A stretch of DNA of 36,510 nt from an uncultured Bacteroidota bacterium (GTDB lineage: Bacteria > Bacteroidota > Bacteroidia > Chitinophagales > Saprospiraceae), in NCBI GenBank assembly GCA_903905445.1, contig CAIVGO010000515.1, positions 1 to 36,510 on the forward strand, written 5' to 3'. Under the pieces are notes generated by a model. That model saw nothing but the letters and a program-made list of their open reading frames with translations, was not told the DNA's origin and did not search any database. Made by a program: the position numbers and the translations under genes. Positions 24,351 to 33,801 of the stretch are shown in pieces. How positions within the stretch are numbered: the stretch's first letter is position 1; every line of letters starts with the position of its first letter.

Positions 24351-24504
24351 GATTTAAGATTACATGATTTAAGATTTTAGATGGAGGTACAACGCTTGGT
24401 ATTTCGAACATTGAATCGGTGCTTATATTCGTTGCAAATCCTAATTCTGCGAACAAAAAGCCCGAAAACAAGCGATTCCATCTTAAATCATGTAATCTTA
24501 AATC
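24351..24504. repeat. 25-bp perfect inverted repeat
   Basis: The arm GATTTAAGATTACATGATTT+AAGAT (24351-24375) is matched exactly in inverse at 24480-24504, with 104 bases between. Each arm is itself a pair of GATTTAAGAT units. It lies between two minus-strand genes and looks like a small repeat element or a long-stem transcript structure. Confidence 0.8.
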
Positions 24505-24550
24505 AAATTTTTTGAATCACAGGCCTGGAACGCGGATCCCAAGTAACGAA

Positions 24551-24775
24551 TTATACCTTCTTAGGAGGCAAATCAAATGCCACAGCCTCATGGTCCATAT
24601 GACCATTGTGCGCGCCATCGCAAAAAGGTTTGTTTTTCGACAAGCCACAGCGGCACAAGCCCAGGGTGGTGCGGCCTTGCAATCCGTACTCGTTGCCTTG
24701 TGGATCTACAATGATAAAATCGCCTTCTACTTTGAGGGATCCGTTGGAGTTAACTGTAATTTTTGTGGTAGACAT
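24551..24775 (-). CDS. CDGSH iron-sulfur domain protein
   Basis: A 74-residue protein with one CDGSH-type motif, CRCGLSKNKPFCDGAHNGH, whose three Cys and one His hold a 2Fe-2S cluster. These small proteins act in redox or iron-sulfur handling; the partner is unknown. I choose ATG 24775 (MSTTKITVN), because the ATG at 24799 adds an atypical leader. It is separated from the next upstream gene by 36 bases, so the two may share a transcript. Confidence 0.92.
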   Translation of the reverse strand: MSTTKITVNSNGSLKVEGDFIIVDPQGNEYGLQGRTTLGLCRCGLSKNKPFCDGAHNGHMDHEAVAFDLPPKKV

Positions 24776-24811
24776 GGTATGTGCTGAATTTTTCGGCAAG
24801 GTAAGCAGGTT

Positions 24812-25879
24812 TTAATACAACCAGTTCATCGCTTTTGGAAACTCTTTGCCCCAGCGCCCTTCGTTGTGCAAGCCTGTCGGATCTACTTCCAGCCGCACCT
24901 GCAACGCGCCGGCGGGCATCCCGCGTTTTTCGACCGCGTCTTTGAATTTTTTGACGTTGTTGACGGTATTGGAGCCTTCGCGCTCGCCCGCGTACAGGTA
25001 CACTTTGGTTTCCGGCAATTTGGAAAAATGCTCCGAATCGGTATAAATCCGCGGCGAAACCCACAAAGAAGGCGAGAAAATCATGTATTTTGAAAACACC
25101 TGCGGAAACAACATGCCCGCAAAAATGCTGATCAGGCCGCCCATGCTGCTGCCACCAATGCCGGTGTGTTCGCGCCCGGCGAGGGTACGGAAGTTTTTAT
25201 CAATATAAGGCTTGAGGGTTTCGGCCAGGAATTGGGCATAATCGCGGCCCAGTCCATCGCCCCATTTGTGGGTATCGTAGGGCATAAACTCGCGAATACG
25301 TTCTTTACCGCCGTGGTCAATGGCTACTACGATCACTTCGCCTTTGCCTTGTTGGGCCAGGGCTGCCAGTTGTTTATCCACCCCCCAGGTACCGAAAGGA
25401 GCATCGTCTTCAAACAAATTTTGTCCGTCCTGCAAGTATAATACCGGGTAGCGTTTACCGCTGGTTTTGTAATTCCAGGGCAGCAAAATAGAAATGCGGC
25501 GACGGCGACGCAATTGTGGCACGTTAAAGCGTTTTGCAACAATCTGTATTTCAGGGAAATACATCGGGTTGTATGTGCCGCTGTGCTGTTTCCACTGGGG
25601 CACGAGGTCGCTCACATTGCCGCGCGGATGCTCAATGTGCCGGTTGGAGGGCGGAAACCCATCATATCCGAGTTCTTCTCCTTCCCAGCCGCCTTTGGTG
25701 TATTTATATTCCAGCACCATATTCCGTGGGAAAGACTGCTGAAACGTAAACCGATAATGCCCTTCCCGCACGCGTTTCATCTCATAACGCGCATCGCGGG
25801 CCATCCAGTCGTTGAAATTGCCAGCGAGGTACACGGTACGGCCATCATCTTGGGGCGTAAAAAGTTCGAGGGTGAGCAT
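24812..25879 (-). CDS. esterase with N-terminal glycogen-binding-like (CBM48/AMPK) domain
   Basis: A 355-residue protein. Residues 1-90 resemble an AMPK/CBM48 carbohydrate-binding domain (TVYLAGNFNDWMARDARYEM and YRFTFQQSFP). Residues 115-355 are an esterase-D-like alpha/beta hydrolase (PF00756 type): ISILLPWNYKTSGKRYPVLYLQDGQN, EVIVVAIDHG, the nucleophile elbow GIGGSSMGGLISIFAG, and a late Asp and His (PTGLHNEGRW). This two-domain plan occurs in enterochelin-esterase-like and glycan esterases. ATG 25879 starts directly at the CBM. Longer frames upstream lack protein character. No signal peptide is seen, so it is probably cytoplasmic. Confidence 0.88.
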   Translation of the reverse strand: MLTLELFTPQDDGRTVYLAGNFNDWMARDARYEMKRVREGHYRFTFQQSFPRNMVLEYKYTKGGWEGEELGYDGFPPSNRHIEHPRGNVSDLVPQWKQHSGTYNPMYFPEIQIVAKRFNVPQLRRRRRISILLPWNYKTSGKRYPVLYLQDGQNLFEDDAPFGTWGVDKQLAALAQQGKGEVIVVAIDHGGKERIREFMPYDTHKWGDGLGRDYAQFLAETLKPYIDKNFRTLAGREHTGIGGSSMGGLISIFAGMLFPQVFSKYMIFSPSLWVSPRIYTDSEHFSKLPETKVYLYAGEREGSNTVNNVKKFKDAVEKRGMPAGALQVRLEVDPTGLHNEGRWGKEFPKAMNWLY

Positions 25880-26156
25880 GGAAGCAGTTATTCCTGAAGA
25901 ATGCGTTCCGCTGGCTGCGGCGCTTGCAAATGTCATACGCAATTGTTTGGATGAGCGGTTTGGGCTTATGCTTAGGCAAAACGAATGCCAAGTAACGTCC
26001 ATCGGCGGTATGCGGATTACATGGGGCAAATATGTACCATCTATGGGGTATGGCCAAAATAAGTTATCCACACTTAACCTGCCCAAAAACACAACTGCGT
26101 AACAGCGGCACCGAAGTTCCACTGTTACGCAGTCAGTATATCTTAAAACAACGAAC

Positions 26157-26561
26157 CTACTTGATTGTTTTGGTCAAAAACGACCACAGCAGGTAAGCGG
26201 GTGCAATGTGCAAAACGTCGAGACCCAAGGCCATCACGGTTGGGATACCGGCAAAAAACGGGTTGCCCAGGGTGATCACAAAGACTGCAAGGACGATCCA
26301 AGTAAATATCTTTACCGGCTCTGAGGAAAAGCGCAGGAGCAACAGGAAAATCACCAGACCAATTATGCTGGGTAAAATGGTACTGAATATTACGGGTAAA
26401 ATGGTGATGGTTTGATCGTGGTTTGGACCGATACCGAACCTTGGATCAATAATTTTAAAGGTAAAAAGGGCAAAAAACAAGATGGAATTAATGACAACGG
26501 CCAGGCCAATGGCTTTGGCGGCAGCAATTAAAACGGTGGAAGTGGAAACGGGTGTGGACAT
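26157..26561 (-). CDS. DUF6069-like membrane protein
   Basis: A 134-residue integral membrane protein with four hydrophobic helices: about residues 8-32, 50-72, 80-100 and 105-128. The N-terminal AIGLAVVINSILFFALF and the loop FGIGP match the DUF6069 family as I recall it. Its function is unknown. It lies 77 bases downstream of the MarR gene on the same strand, and I infer that MarR regulates it, perhaps as a drug or stress responsive membrane factor. Confidence 0.75.
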   Translation of the reverse strand: MSTPVSTSTVLIAAAKAIGLAVVINSILFFALFTFKIIDPRFGIGPNHDQTITILPVIFSTILPSIIGLVIFLLLLRFSSEPVKIFTWIVLAVFVITLGNPFFAGIPTVMALGLDVLHIAPAYLLWSFLTKTIK

Positions 26562-26638
26562 AAGGCAATTTTTAAAAGGGTGAACGTTGAGGGTATTAAT
26601 ATTTAGTGTTGATACATCTTTTTGGGCAAAAAAAGGGC

Positions 26639-27091
26639 TTATTCCCTGAATTTATCCAGTAGATGGGCAAGTTCCATGGCTTCGGCCTCGGTGAGCGCTT
26701 TTCCGGGCATTTTTTCCTCGAAAATACCGGATGTTTCGATGTCGGCGAGTAATTTTTTGCCTTTTTCAGATATCGTCACAATGACCATACGGCGGTCATC
26801 CTGGTGTGCAATACGTTCTGCGAGATCGGCTTGTTTGAGTTTTTCCACCAATCGGCTCACGTTGCTGCTGCGGTCGATCATCCGGCTTTTAATATCCAGG
26901 ACCGACAAGCCTTTGGGGGCGCTGCCATTCAAAATGCGTAGAATATTGTATTGGGGAGGCGTGAGGCCAAAGGCGCGCATCTGGCGGGTTTGCAAGCAAT
27001 CCAGCCAACTGGCGGTAAATAAAATATTGAGGAGTGCGCGCGGGTGTGGTGCCAGCGGACGGGTGTTTTTTAATTCGGTTTCCAATTTCAT
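26639..27091 (-). CDS. MarR family transcriptional regulator
   Basis: A 150-residue winged-helix regulator. It has a dimerisation helix (TRPLAPHPRALLNILFTASWLDCLQ) and the recognition region LTPPQYNILRILNGSAPKGLSVLDIKSRMIDRSSNVSRLVEKL. The wing is RIAHQDDRRMVIVTISEKGKKLL, with the DxR signature of MarR proteins. Such regulators bind palindromes as dimers and let go when a phenolic or oxidant ligand binds. An 8-bp inverted repeat overlaps its own promoter, pointing to autorepression. It is the first gene of a likely two-gene unit with the DUF6069-like protein. Confidence 0.92.
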   Translation of the reverse strand: MKLETELKNTRPLAPHPRALLNILFTASWLDCLQTRQMRAFGLTPPQYNILRILNGSAPKGLSVLDIKSRMIDRSSNVSRLVEKLKQADLAERIAHQDDRRMVIVTISEKGKKLLADIETSGIFEEKMPGKALTEAEAMELAHLLDKFRE

Positions 27092-27095
27092 GACG

Positions 27096-27126
27096 CAAAT
27101 TTAAGTGTAATAACACTTAATGTCAA
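27096..27126 (-). promoter_or_regulatory. MarR promoter with overlapping operator palindrome
   Basis: On the minus strand, TTG (27126-27124), a 20-base spacer and TAAATTTG (27103-27096) match the Bacteroidota promoter pattern, 4 bases before the start codon. The inverted repeat TTAAGTGT (27101-27108) / ACACTTAA (27113-27120) with a 4-base centre lies in the spacer and overlaps the -7 element. A dimer bound there would block the polymerase. Confidence 0.75.
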
Positions 27127-27142
27127 GGAGAGTTTAAATAAA

Positions 27143-27172
27143 AAAAAGAGGTAGTGTCAACTACCTCTTTTT
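27143..27172 (-). terminator. Rho-independent terminator of porV
   Basis: AAAAAGAGGTAGT (27143-27155) and ACTACCTCTTTTT (27160-27172) form a perfect 13-bp stem with a 4-base loop. Read on the minus strand, the hairpin ends in a run of T. It follows the porV stop codon by 23 bases. Confidence 0.9.
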
Positions 27173-27195
27173 CAATTTTTTATATATTGGATGAT

Positions 27196-28428
27196 TTATT
27201 CATCTGCATTCAAAGCATCAAAGTCGAACAACAAGGAGAAACGCAAGGTATTATCCAATGGGTTTCGGTTGTTGGTGGTGGGCACCAGGTAAGAGAAGTT
27301 GAGGCCAAAGATGCTATATTTAACACCCAAACCAACGCTCAGGTATTTACGGTTTCCTTTCGAATAGTTTTCGTAGAAATAGCCCGCGCGGATGGCAAAC
27401 TGATCGTCGTACCAATATTCCAAACCAATACTTTTAGTAACCTCTTTCCATTCTTCGGATATGCCACCAGGCGCATCACTAAAGGAAGTGAATACCCCGC
27501 GCACAGGCGACAGTTCTTTGTAGTCAGCGCGGCCATTGCCATCTTCGTCAATTTCAGGGCGCGGCGTTGGCACGAGCAACTTGTTCAAATCGGACGTGAT
27601 GGTGAAGGTATTGTATTGGTCGAGGTTGACGCGCCAGGCAAAGCCGAGGCCCATATTGGTGGGCAGGAAGTCGCGGTTAACCGAGTTGGTGTAAGTAATT
27701 TTAGAACCCAGGTTGGTGATGGCCAAGCCAATAGTCAAGTCGCTTTTTTGGCTGATAATTTTCAACGGCGTTTTGTACGTCATCGAAATATCGGCAGCAC
27801 CTGCAATACCCGGCTTGATTTCATTGCCTTCTACAACCCGGCCGGTGGCAAGGTTAGAGTAGATAAATTTGGCACCAATGGCTGCCGAAAACTTATCGGA
27901 CAATTTACGGGAGTAGGAGCCAGTAAGTTCCCATTCGTTGGGATTGCCACTTCCGAGCGATTGACCGTTTTCGTCGGTGAAGTCGATACTACCCAGGGAG
28001 AAATAACGCAATCCGAAACCGATAGCCTGAAATTTATCCAGTTTTACGTAACCCGACAGGTAAGCCAGGTACACGTCGGTCAAACCCAAATTGCGCATCC
28101 AGGGGGTATAAGTAGCCGAAATTGCTACGTTTTTATCTGCAAATGCCAGTTTTGACTGGTTGTAGTGCATGCCGTTTGGGTCTGCTGAAGTGGCTATGCC
28201 TACATCGCCCATGGCTCCACCGCGTGCATCGGGGGTGATGCGTAGAAAAGGAACCGCTGAGGTTACGGCATTGGCACAGCGCTCGCCGGTAGGAAAACTT
28301 TGGCCTGTTACTGGATCTGTTGAGTAGCCCTGGCCATCAATGCATCTAGCGGATACTTGAGCAATCGCAAAGTTTGCGGCTGAAGTGAAAACCAAAAAGA
28401 GCAGCGCCTTTTTTAACATATTTTTCAT
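27196..28428 (-). CDS. porV: type IX secretion system outer membrane protein PorV
   Basis: A 410-residue outer-membrane beta-barrel, the PorV (LptO) shuttle protein. In the T9SS it receives cargo from the SprA/Sov translocon and brings it to PorU for removal of the sorting domain. A signal peptide (ALLFLVFTSAANFAIAQ) is followed by the family's landmarks: AVPFLRITPDARGGAMGDVGIATSADPNGMHYNQSKLAFA, then TYTPWMRNLGLTDVYLAYL. The barrel ends in an aromatic-rich strand (RFSLLFDF). I choose ATG 28428 (MKNMLKKALL); ATG 28455 is also in frame. It lies downstream of porU on the same strand, a known gene order in Bacteroidota. Confidence 0.95.
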   Translation of the reverse strand: MKNMLKKALLFLVFTSAANFAIAQVSARCIDGQGYSTDPVTGQSFPTGERCANAVTSAVPFLRITPDARGGAMGDVGIATSADPNGMHYNQSKLAFADKNVAISATYTPWMRNLGLTDVYLAYLSGYVKLDKFQAIGFGLRYFSLGSIDFTDENGQSLGSGNPNEWELTGSYSRKLSDKFSAAIGAKFIYSNLATGRVVEGNEIKPGIAGAADISMTYKTPLKIISQKSDLTIGLAITNLGSKITYTNSVNRDFLPTNMGLGFAWRVNLDQYNTFTITSDLNKLLVPTPRPEIDEDGNGRADYKELSPVRGVFTSFSDAPGGISEEWKEVTKSIGLEYWYDDQFAIRAGYFYENYSKGNRKYLSVGLGVKYSIFGLNFSYLVPTTNNRNPLDNTLRFSLLFDFDALNADE

Positions 28429-28521
28429 GTGCGCAATAAATTTTTTAAAGATCATTCAAATTGCCGGTTTCAGGCCAGATTTGATCCTCAGTGTTAGGTT
28501 TACGTCTGTTTTTCTCAAAAT

Positions 28522-28547
28522 CACGCAAAAATACATTTTTATTGCGT
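28522..28547 (-). terminator. possible weak hairpin between porU and porV
   Basis: CACGCAA and TTGCGTG can pair around an A/T-rich interior (AAAAT/ATTTTT) in the porU-porV gap of 177 bases. It may act as an attenuator or partial terminator. The evidence is only the inverted repeat. Confidence 0.3.
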
Positions 28548-28605
28548 GTTGTGATAAGATGACGCGCTTCGATAGGACCAGGTTGCCTGTATCCTGCAAA
28601 AATCA

Positions 28606-31600
28606 CTACTTGAGGATCACCAATTTTTCAAAATCGCTCTCCGCCGTCACGCTTGTTCCCGCAACATCCGTGCCACGCACCTTCACGCGGTACACATACA
28701 CGCCGCGCGCAAGCACATCGCCGTACTCATCGCGGCCATTCCAGTTGATATCGGTTACCCGGAAGCCATCGGTTGGAGCGCTGTGGAAAATGGTTTTTAC
28801 CAATTTGCCCGAAACACTGAATATATTGATCTGCACATCCAATACTTGTCCGGCCAGGTTGTGGTCAAACTGAAAATTGGTGTTGGTCGTAAATGGATTC
28901 GGATAATTGAGTACATGGTCCAGTGCCACTTTCCCATCTTCGGCCACCACAAATTCGGTGTACCCGACGCCCGGATTGTTGGCAATGTCCCAGCCTTTTA
29001 CCGACAAAGTGTGTCGTCCCGGACTCAGGTTGCGCAGCGGGTAAATGGCCTGACCACTGCGGTAATCATCTTGCGCACTTTGGTAAAAATCGTTTAAAAC
29101 TACGGTTTCCAGTACGTTTCCATCCAAAACTGCGGTCAAATCATGCCCTAAACTCGCACCCGTCACGTTCATGCCATAATCATCGGAGCATTTTACCAAT
29201 ATTTTCGGATCCAGGTTGGTCACGCCACCAAATACAAATGCATCGGTATTGAGGTAAGGCTGTATGAGTGGCGCCTGATCGTCTTTAATTAAATTCGCAT
29301 TGCCGCCAATAATCAAATTGTCCTCTGCGCCTGCGGCATCCAATGGGGTGCCATTATCTGCATAATAGCTGATTTTCCCTTTGCCAAACGCGTAATTGAT
29401 GTCTTTGGGAATGATAAATTTGATTTTAAAATTGCCGTTGGTAACAGTTGCGCTTCCTTTAAAAATGACATTGCGTTGTACCGTAAAGGTCCGTACATAC
29501 GAACCGGCATCTTGTCCGAGGGTTTGCAAATTTTGCGCCTTATCAAACAGGGTCACATTCACTTTCCCGTTAAAATTGCTCAAGATATTGCCCAGGGTAT
29601 CGGTTACAATACCTTCAATTTCCACCGGCATCAAGGCTTTTAGGGTGTCGGGCTGACCTTGCGTGATGGATTTGCCATTTATTTTAGTGGTCGAAACCCG
29701 GTAATCGGGCAAGGCCAGGTACATAGCCGGGTCGCCCAAGAGCGTAAAACGCCGGGCATTGTCTTCGCCTGATACAGAAGGGGCATTTTTAGCCGCTTGC
29801 AGGGTTGCGCCGATGGTTTTATACACGCCGTTTTCGCGTTTGAACAGCACATTTTGTACAGCATCGGTAAGCCGCTCGTTGCCGTCGATGTACACCGCGC
29901 GTACGGTCGTAAAGAGGGCTACTGCCCCGGATTTTACCTTGATAAGCGCTTGTTCGCCGCCCGTGAGGTTCGTGTAGTCGTCGTATCCGCCAAAAGAACA
30001 GGTCGCGGTAATGATCAAAGGGTAGCGGTTGGGGTTTTCCCAGCCTGCAATGTCGTTGTTGTCGACCACACGCTCCTGGGCCCAGCCGCGCGGACCGCCG
30101 TGGCCGATGTAGTTCATCACCAGCATGCCTTTGAATACATCAGAGTTGATGGCCGTTTTGGCATCCGGGTACCGCTGACCGGCAGAAGTTGCCACTTGTT
30201 GGTAAGCATCGAAATACACTTTTTCGATGTTAAACCACTTTTCCGTTTGTGCCGTTTGAATGGCCAATTTGTCGGCCTGGTCGATGTGCGGATTGCCGTC
30301 TTCATCGTCGGCGATAAACAGGGAGCGCTGACGCCAATCGCCCAAAGTGGCCGGATTTTTCTCGTAATCAATAATTTTATCCACCACGGCTTGCGCATCG
30401 GTGGTGTTGCGGGCAATAATGCGTCCTGCTGCCACGTCGAGCAAACCGCCTTTGATACTCGCGCCGTCTTCCGGACTCAGCAGTGCGTAAAAGTCGTCGG
30501 AAGGGTAGGCGGTAATGGGAGAGAACGATTCCGGTGTTTCGTACACCGGGATAAAGTCTTTGTTATCTGCGCTGTTGGTGTTGTTTTTAGGGTCAAATGA
30601 GCCATCGCCAAACAGCAACAGGTATTTGAATTTGGATGGATTGCGTTCAAACAGCATCCGGGCGAAATCGCGGATCGCCACGATGTCTTTCGCCCCGGAG
30701 GAAAACTCATTAAACACCTGGTTTACGTTTACCGAGGCCACCGTCAAGCCGCTGAAAGATTTGCGGTGTTCGGCCAGTTCGTTGGCCTGTTTTTCAAATT
30801 CTGGGTGGTAAATGATAACCATATCTACATTGTCGATGCCATGCAGGTTTTGGTTGGCAACCGCGCCCAACGCAACTTCCGGTTTCGGGAAGGCTGCATT
30901 ATCGAGGTAGGCAATATAGTTGCGCAGGATATTTTTGGTGGCAGCGCCAAAACTCACGACGCCGTTGTTGTTGGTAAATTGTTGTTGCACCGGCACTTGT
31001 GGGTTGGTCAGGTCCCAGATGGTCACATTACCTGTTACACCCGACAAAATGAAATTCACGGCATCCTGGTCGATGGTTTGTACATCGCGGAATTCCATCC
31101 ATTGTCCGTCCATAACCAGGCGGCGGCGGGCATTTACTTCTATATAATCGATCCAGCCTTCGCTTTGTTGGCTTACATCCGGGTATTCGAGGCTCAGGTT
31201 TACTTTATCGCCATCAGGTTTAAAAGTGCCGGTAAAGATCGTATTAGCGGCATACGATGCTTCATTGTTGCTCACACTCACCGCAGAAATGGTTCGGTTG
31301 AAGGTGGTTGCGTCGGCGGTCAGGCGCACCGTTTGTCCAACCCCGCTTCTTCCGGCAAATTCCGCTCTGATACGGGCGGTGCTGTTGGCTTCGAGGTTGG
31401 GGAAGTTCATTTCGTAGCTGCGCTGGCGGGTTTGGAAGAAATAATCGCCAAACCAGCGGCGGCCAGAACCGGTGCCGGTACCTGAAAAGTTGAGCAGGTT
31501 CACTTTTTCATCTTCAATGCGGCGTACGTCATCGAAGGTGGTGGTATTGATGCTTGCGGGCACGCTTGCTTGCTGTCCGACGCGCAAACCCGTGCCTGGA

Positions 31601-32463
31601 ACGCCTGTTTTAATAAAATAATAGGCTGCGCCGTCGTATAAATGCTTGCGTACCACCAATTGCGGATCGCTTGTGCTGGGCCGGTATACCCAGGGATTGG
31701 GGCCAACGGCATAAAACAGGATATAATCGCCGTTGTCGAATTTGCCATCCGATTCGCCGACCACCTGGATGGCGTTTTCGGTCAGGTCGTCGGGGCGGGC
31801 GTCTGCATTTTTTTCCGACAGCATATTGCCGCCATTGCCGTACAGGCGGATGCTGCGCGGGTCAATATTGTCGAGGTTGCTGATGCCCAGGGTGGTTTTC
31901 AGGAACGTGTAGTCCAATTTATAAATGCTGGAGCCGGTAACGCCAAATTTGTACAGGGTACCGTCTGCCAGGGCCGAATTATAAGTATTCGGTCCACCGC
32001 GGTCCGTTGCGCCCACGGGCAGCGCTTTTATATTGATTTGCAGGGTAAATTGGGTAACCCGTTCGATTTTGTTGCCGGATTTGCGGGCCGGTATAAAGCG
32101 GACTCGGCCCCAGTACCGCGTGCCTTCCTGCTCTACAAAGGTGCTGATGTTGAGGTTTTCGCTCAAAAAAGCATCATCTGCACTGGTTTTTTTGTTAAAA
32201 ACCTCGTAGTTGGCTGAAATCAGGGTAGCCGTTATTTCGGATGGACCTTGCAGGGCGATACGCTCGGAAAAAACAGGTAAGCTGGGCGTCTCATCGCTGA
32301 AAGCACTTTCCTTGAAGCGCCAGGATTCGAGGGTTTCGCCGTCCGAAAAAGTATGTATCCGGGGGGCGCTTTCCCATTCTAAGTTTTTTTGCAGGGTAAT
32401 GCTGTTTTGTGCCGGCAGGACGTAGGCGGCAGCGATCAAAAGCAGGATAAACCAGTATTTCAT
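28606..32463 (-). CDS. porU: type IX secretion system sortase PorU
   Basis: A 1,285-residue gingipain-like (C25) cysteine peptidase of the outer surface. In the T9SS it cuts the C-terminal sorting domain from cargo and can join the cargo to an anchor. I choose ATG 32463 (MKYWFILLLIAAAYVLPAQ, a signal peptide); ATGs at 32472 and 32490 are in frame upstream. The N-terminal ~500 residues are beta-rich. The C25 domain spans about 540-900, with FKYLLLFGDGSFDP, catalytic His near 788 in NYIGHGGPRGW and catalytic Cys near 822 in TATCSFGGYDD. The C-terminus has an FlgD-like Ig fold (INIFSVSGKLVKTI ... WNGRDEYGDVLARGVYVYRV). The length is normal for PorU and it precedes porV. Confidence 0.95.
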   Translation of the reverse strand: MKYWFILLLIAAAYVLPAQNSITLQKNLEWESAPRIHTFSDGETLESWRFKESAFSDETPSLPVFSERIALQGPSEITATLISANYEVFNKKTSADDAFLSENLNISTFVEQEGTRYWGRVRFIPARKSGNKIERVTQFTLQINIKALPVGATDRGGPNTYNSALADGTLYKFGVTGSSIYKLDYTFLKTTLGISNLDNIDPRSIRLYGNGGNMLSEKNADARPDDLTENAIQVVGESDGKFDNGDYILFYAVGPNPWVYRPSTSDPQLVVRKHLYDGAAYYFIKTGVPGTGLRVGQQASVPASINTTTFDDVRRIEDEKVNLLNFSGTGTGSGRRWFGDYFFQTRQRSYEMNFPNLEANSTARIRAEFAGRSGVGQTVRLTADATTFNRTISAVSVSNNEASYAANTIFTGTFKPDGDKVNLSLEYPDVSQQSEGWIDYIEVNARRRLVMDGQWMEFRDVQTIDQDAVNFILSGVTGNVTIWDLTNPQVPVQQQFTNNNGVVSFGAATKNILRNYIAYLDNAAFPKPEVALGAVANQNLHGIDNVDMVIIYHPEFEKQANELAEHRKSFSGLTVASVNVNQVFNEFSSGAKDIVAIRDFARMLFERNPSKFKYLLLFGDGSFDPKNNTNSADNKDFIPVYETPESFSPITAYPSDDFYALLSPEDGASIKGGLLDVAAGRIIARNTTDAQAVVDKIIDYEKNPATLGDWRQRSLFIADDEDGNPHIDQADKLAIQTAQTEKWFNIEKVYFDAYQQVATSAGQRYPDAKTAINSDVFKGMLVMNYIGHGGPRGWAQERVVDNNDIAGWENPNRYPLIITATCSFGGYDDYTNLTGGEQALIKVKSGAVALFTTVRAVYIDGNERLTDAVQNVLFKRENGVYKTIGATLQAAKNAPSVSGEDNARRFTLLGDPAMYLALPDYRVSTTKINGKSITQGQPDTLKALMPVEIEGIVTDTLGNILSNFNGKVNVTLFDKAQNLQTLGQDAGSYVRTFTVQRNVIFKGSATVTNGNFKIKFIIPKDINYAFGKGKISYYADNGTPLDAAGAEDNLIIGGNANLIKDDQAPLIQPYLNTDAFVFGGVTNLDPKILVKCSDDYGMNVTGASLGHDLTAVLDGNVLETVVLNDFYQSAQDDYRSGQAIYPLRNLSPGRHTLSVKGWDIANNPGVGYTEFVVAEDGKVALDHVLNYPNPFTTNTNFQFDHNLAGQVLDVQINIFSVSGKLVKTIFHSAPTDGFRVTDINWNGRDEYGDVLARGVYVYRVKVRGTDVAGTSVTAESDFEKLVILK

Positions 32464-32777
32464 ATCTTTCATTGCTTGGATAGATTTCAAGGATAAAGGC
32501 GCAGGATGGCCCGCTTAGGTTGCCCGTAAAAAAGCATAATGGCGAATGCTTGAACAAATGAACAAAGAATTAGATCGAATGGCAAAGGAGAAAATACCGA
32601 AATGCATAAAATTGGCACGATACTTTTCATGGGCTTGTTTTACTTTCGCCGCTTCAGAATCGTCCTTACCAATTTATAGTCAACGCAAAGTGGTTATGAA
32701 AACAGGTGGCTTCTAATCCATGGAAAATCAATTTTTCATCCATCCATCCTTCAAATCCATTTAAATCTGGGTATATT

Positions 32778-33713
32778 ATGACCACACCACGTATCTTGAT
32801 TATCGGCGCCGGCGGCCAAATCGGCGCTGTATTGACCTCCGCTTTGCGCCAGGCGTACGGAAATGACAACATTATTGCCACGGATGTGCGCGATTTGGGC
32901 CAGCAAGCCGGTCCGACCGAAATCCTGAATGCCCTGGATGGCCCGGCTTTAGATGCCTTGGTGCAAAAGTGGAACATTACACAGATTTACCACCTGGCAG
33001 CCATTTTGAGCGCAACCGGTGAAAAAGACCCCATGTGGGCTTGGAATATTAACATGAGCAGTTTGTTTAATGTGCTTGAAACGGCGCGCCAACGCAAACT
33101 GGATAAAGTATATTTCCCATCGTCCATCGCGGTGTTTGGCGAATCCGCCGACCGTACTTTAACGCCGCAAACCGAAGTGCTCATTCCGGCCACGGTGTAT
33201 GGGATTAGTAAGGTGGCGGGTGAGAACTGGGCCAATTATTATTACCACCGGTATGGTTTGGATGTGCGTTCGCTGCGCTACCCGGGCATTGTGGGGTATC
33301 AAAGCATGCCAGGCGGTGGCACCACCGATTATGCCGTGGATATTTACCATTATGCGGTGCGCAACGAGCCTTATACCTGCTTTTTGAGTGAAAACACGCG
33401 TTTGCCTATGTGTTATATGGACGATGCGATTCGTGCTACCTTAGAGCTGATGGATGCGCCTGCCGAAAAACTGACCGTGCGCACCAGTTACAACCTGGCG
33501 GGCATGAGTTTTACCCCGGCCGAGATTGCGGCGAGCATTCAACAGGAGATTCCAGGATTTCAGATTTCGTACGCGCCCGATTTCCGCCAGGCAATTGCCG
33601 ATTCCTGGCCCGGCGCGATCGACGACTCAGCGGCACGGGCAGACTGGGGCTGGAAACCGCAGTACGATTTGGCGGGCATGACGCGGGATATGATTTTGCA
33701 TTTGAGGAAATAG
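32778..33713 (+). CDS. NAD-dependent epimerase/dehydratase, L-threonine 3-dehydrogenase-like
   Basis: A 311-residue Rossmann-fold extended SDR. It has the NAD loop IGAGGQIGAVL (about 8-18), Asp of the second strand in ATDVRDL, and YHLAAILSATGE. The catalytic YGISK (Tyr and Lys) is followed by RYPGIVGYQSMPGGGTTDYAVDIYHYA. The PGGGTTDYA stretch is characteristic of the epimerase-type L-threonine dehydrogenases that oxidise threonine to 2-amino-3-ketobutyrate. I choose ATG 32778 (MTTPRILIIG), because residues from ATG 32706 look untranslated. It is divergent from porU. The substrate assignment rests on that motif. Confidence 0.88.
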   Translation: MTTPRILIIGAGGQIGAVLTSALRQAYGNDNIIATDVRDLGQQAGPTEILNALDGPALDALVQKWNITQIYHLAAILSATGEKDPMWAWNINMSSLFNVLETARQRKLDKVYFPSSIAVFGESADRTLTPQTEVLIPATVYGISKVAGENWANYYYHRYGLDVRSLRYPGIVGYQSMPGGGTTDYAVDIYHYAVRNEPYTCFLSENTRLPMCYMDDAIRATLELMDAPAEKLTVRTSYNLAGMSFTPAEIAASIQQEIPGFQISYAPDFRQAIADSWPGAIDDSAARADWGWKPQYDLAGMTRDMILHLRK

Positions 33714-33801
33714 GGGGTAAAGCCCAATGGTTTTGGAAAGGGGGGCACTAGGCAAGATTCGAAATTTCAGGCTGTTTTATTTGACTTTTCCCGACCTGCC
33801 T

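Noticed and set aside
27154-28155. Long plus-strand frame opposite porV
   Set aside because: porV is clearly recognisable on the minus strand, while the plus frame has no recognisable motif.
29797-31485. Long plus-strand frames opposite porU
   Set aside because: They are shadows of the porU codon pattern and have no domain signatures.
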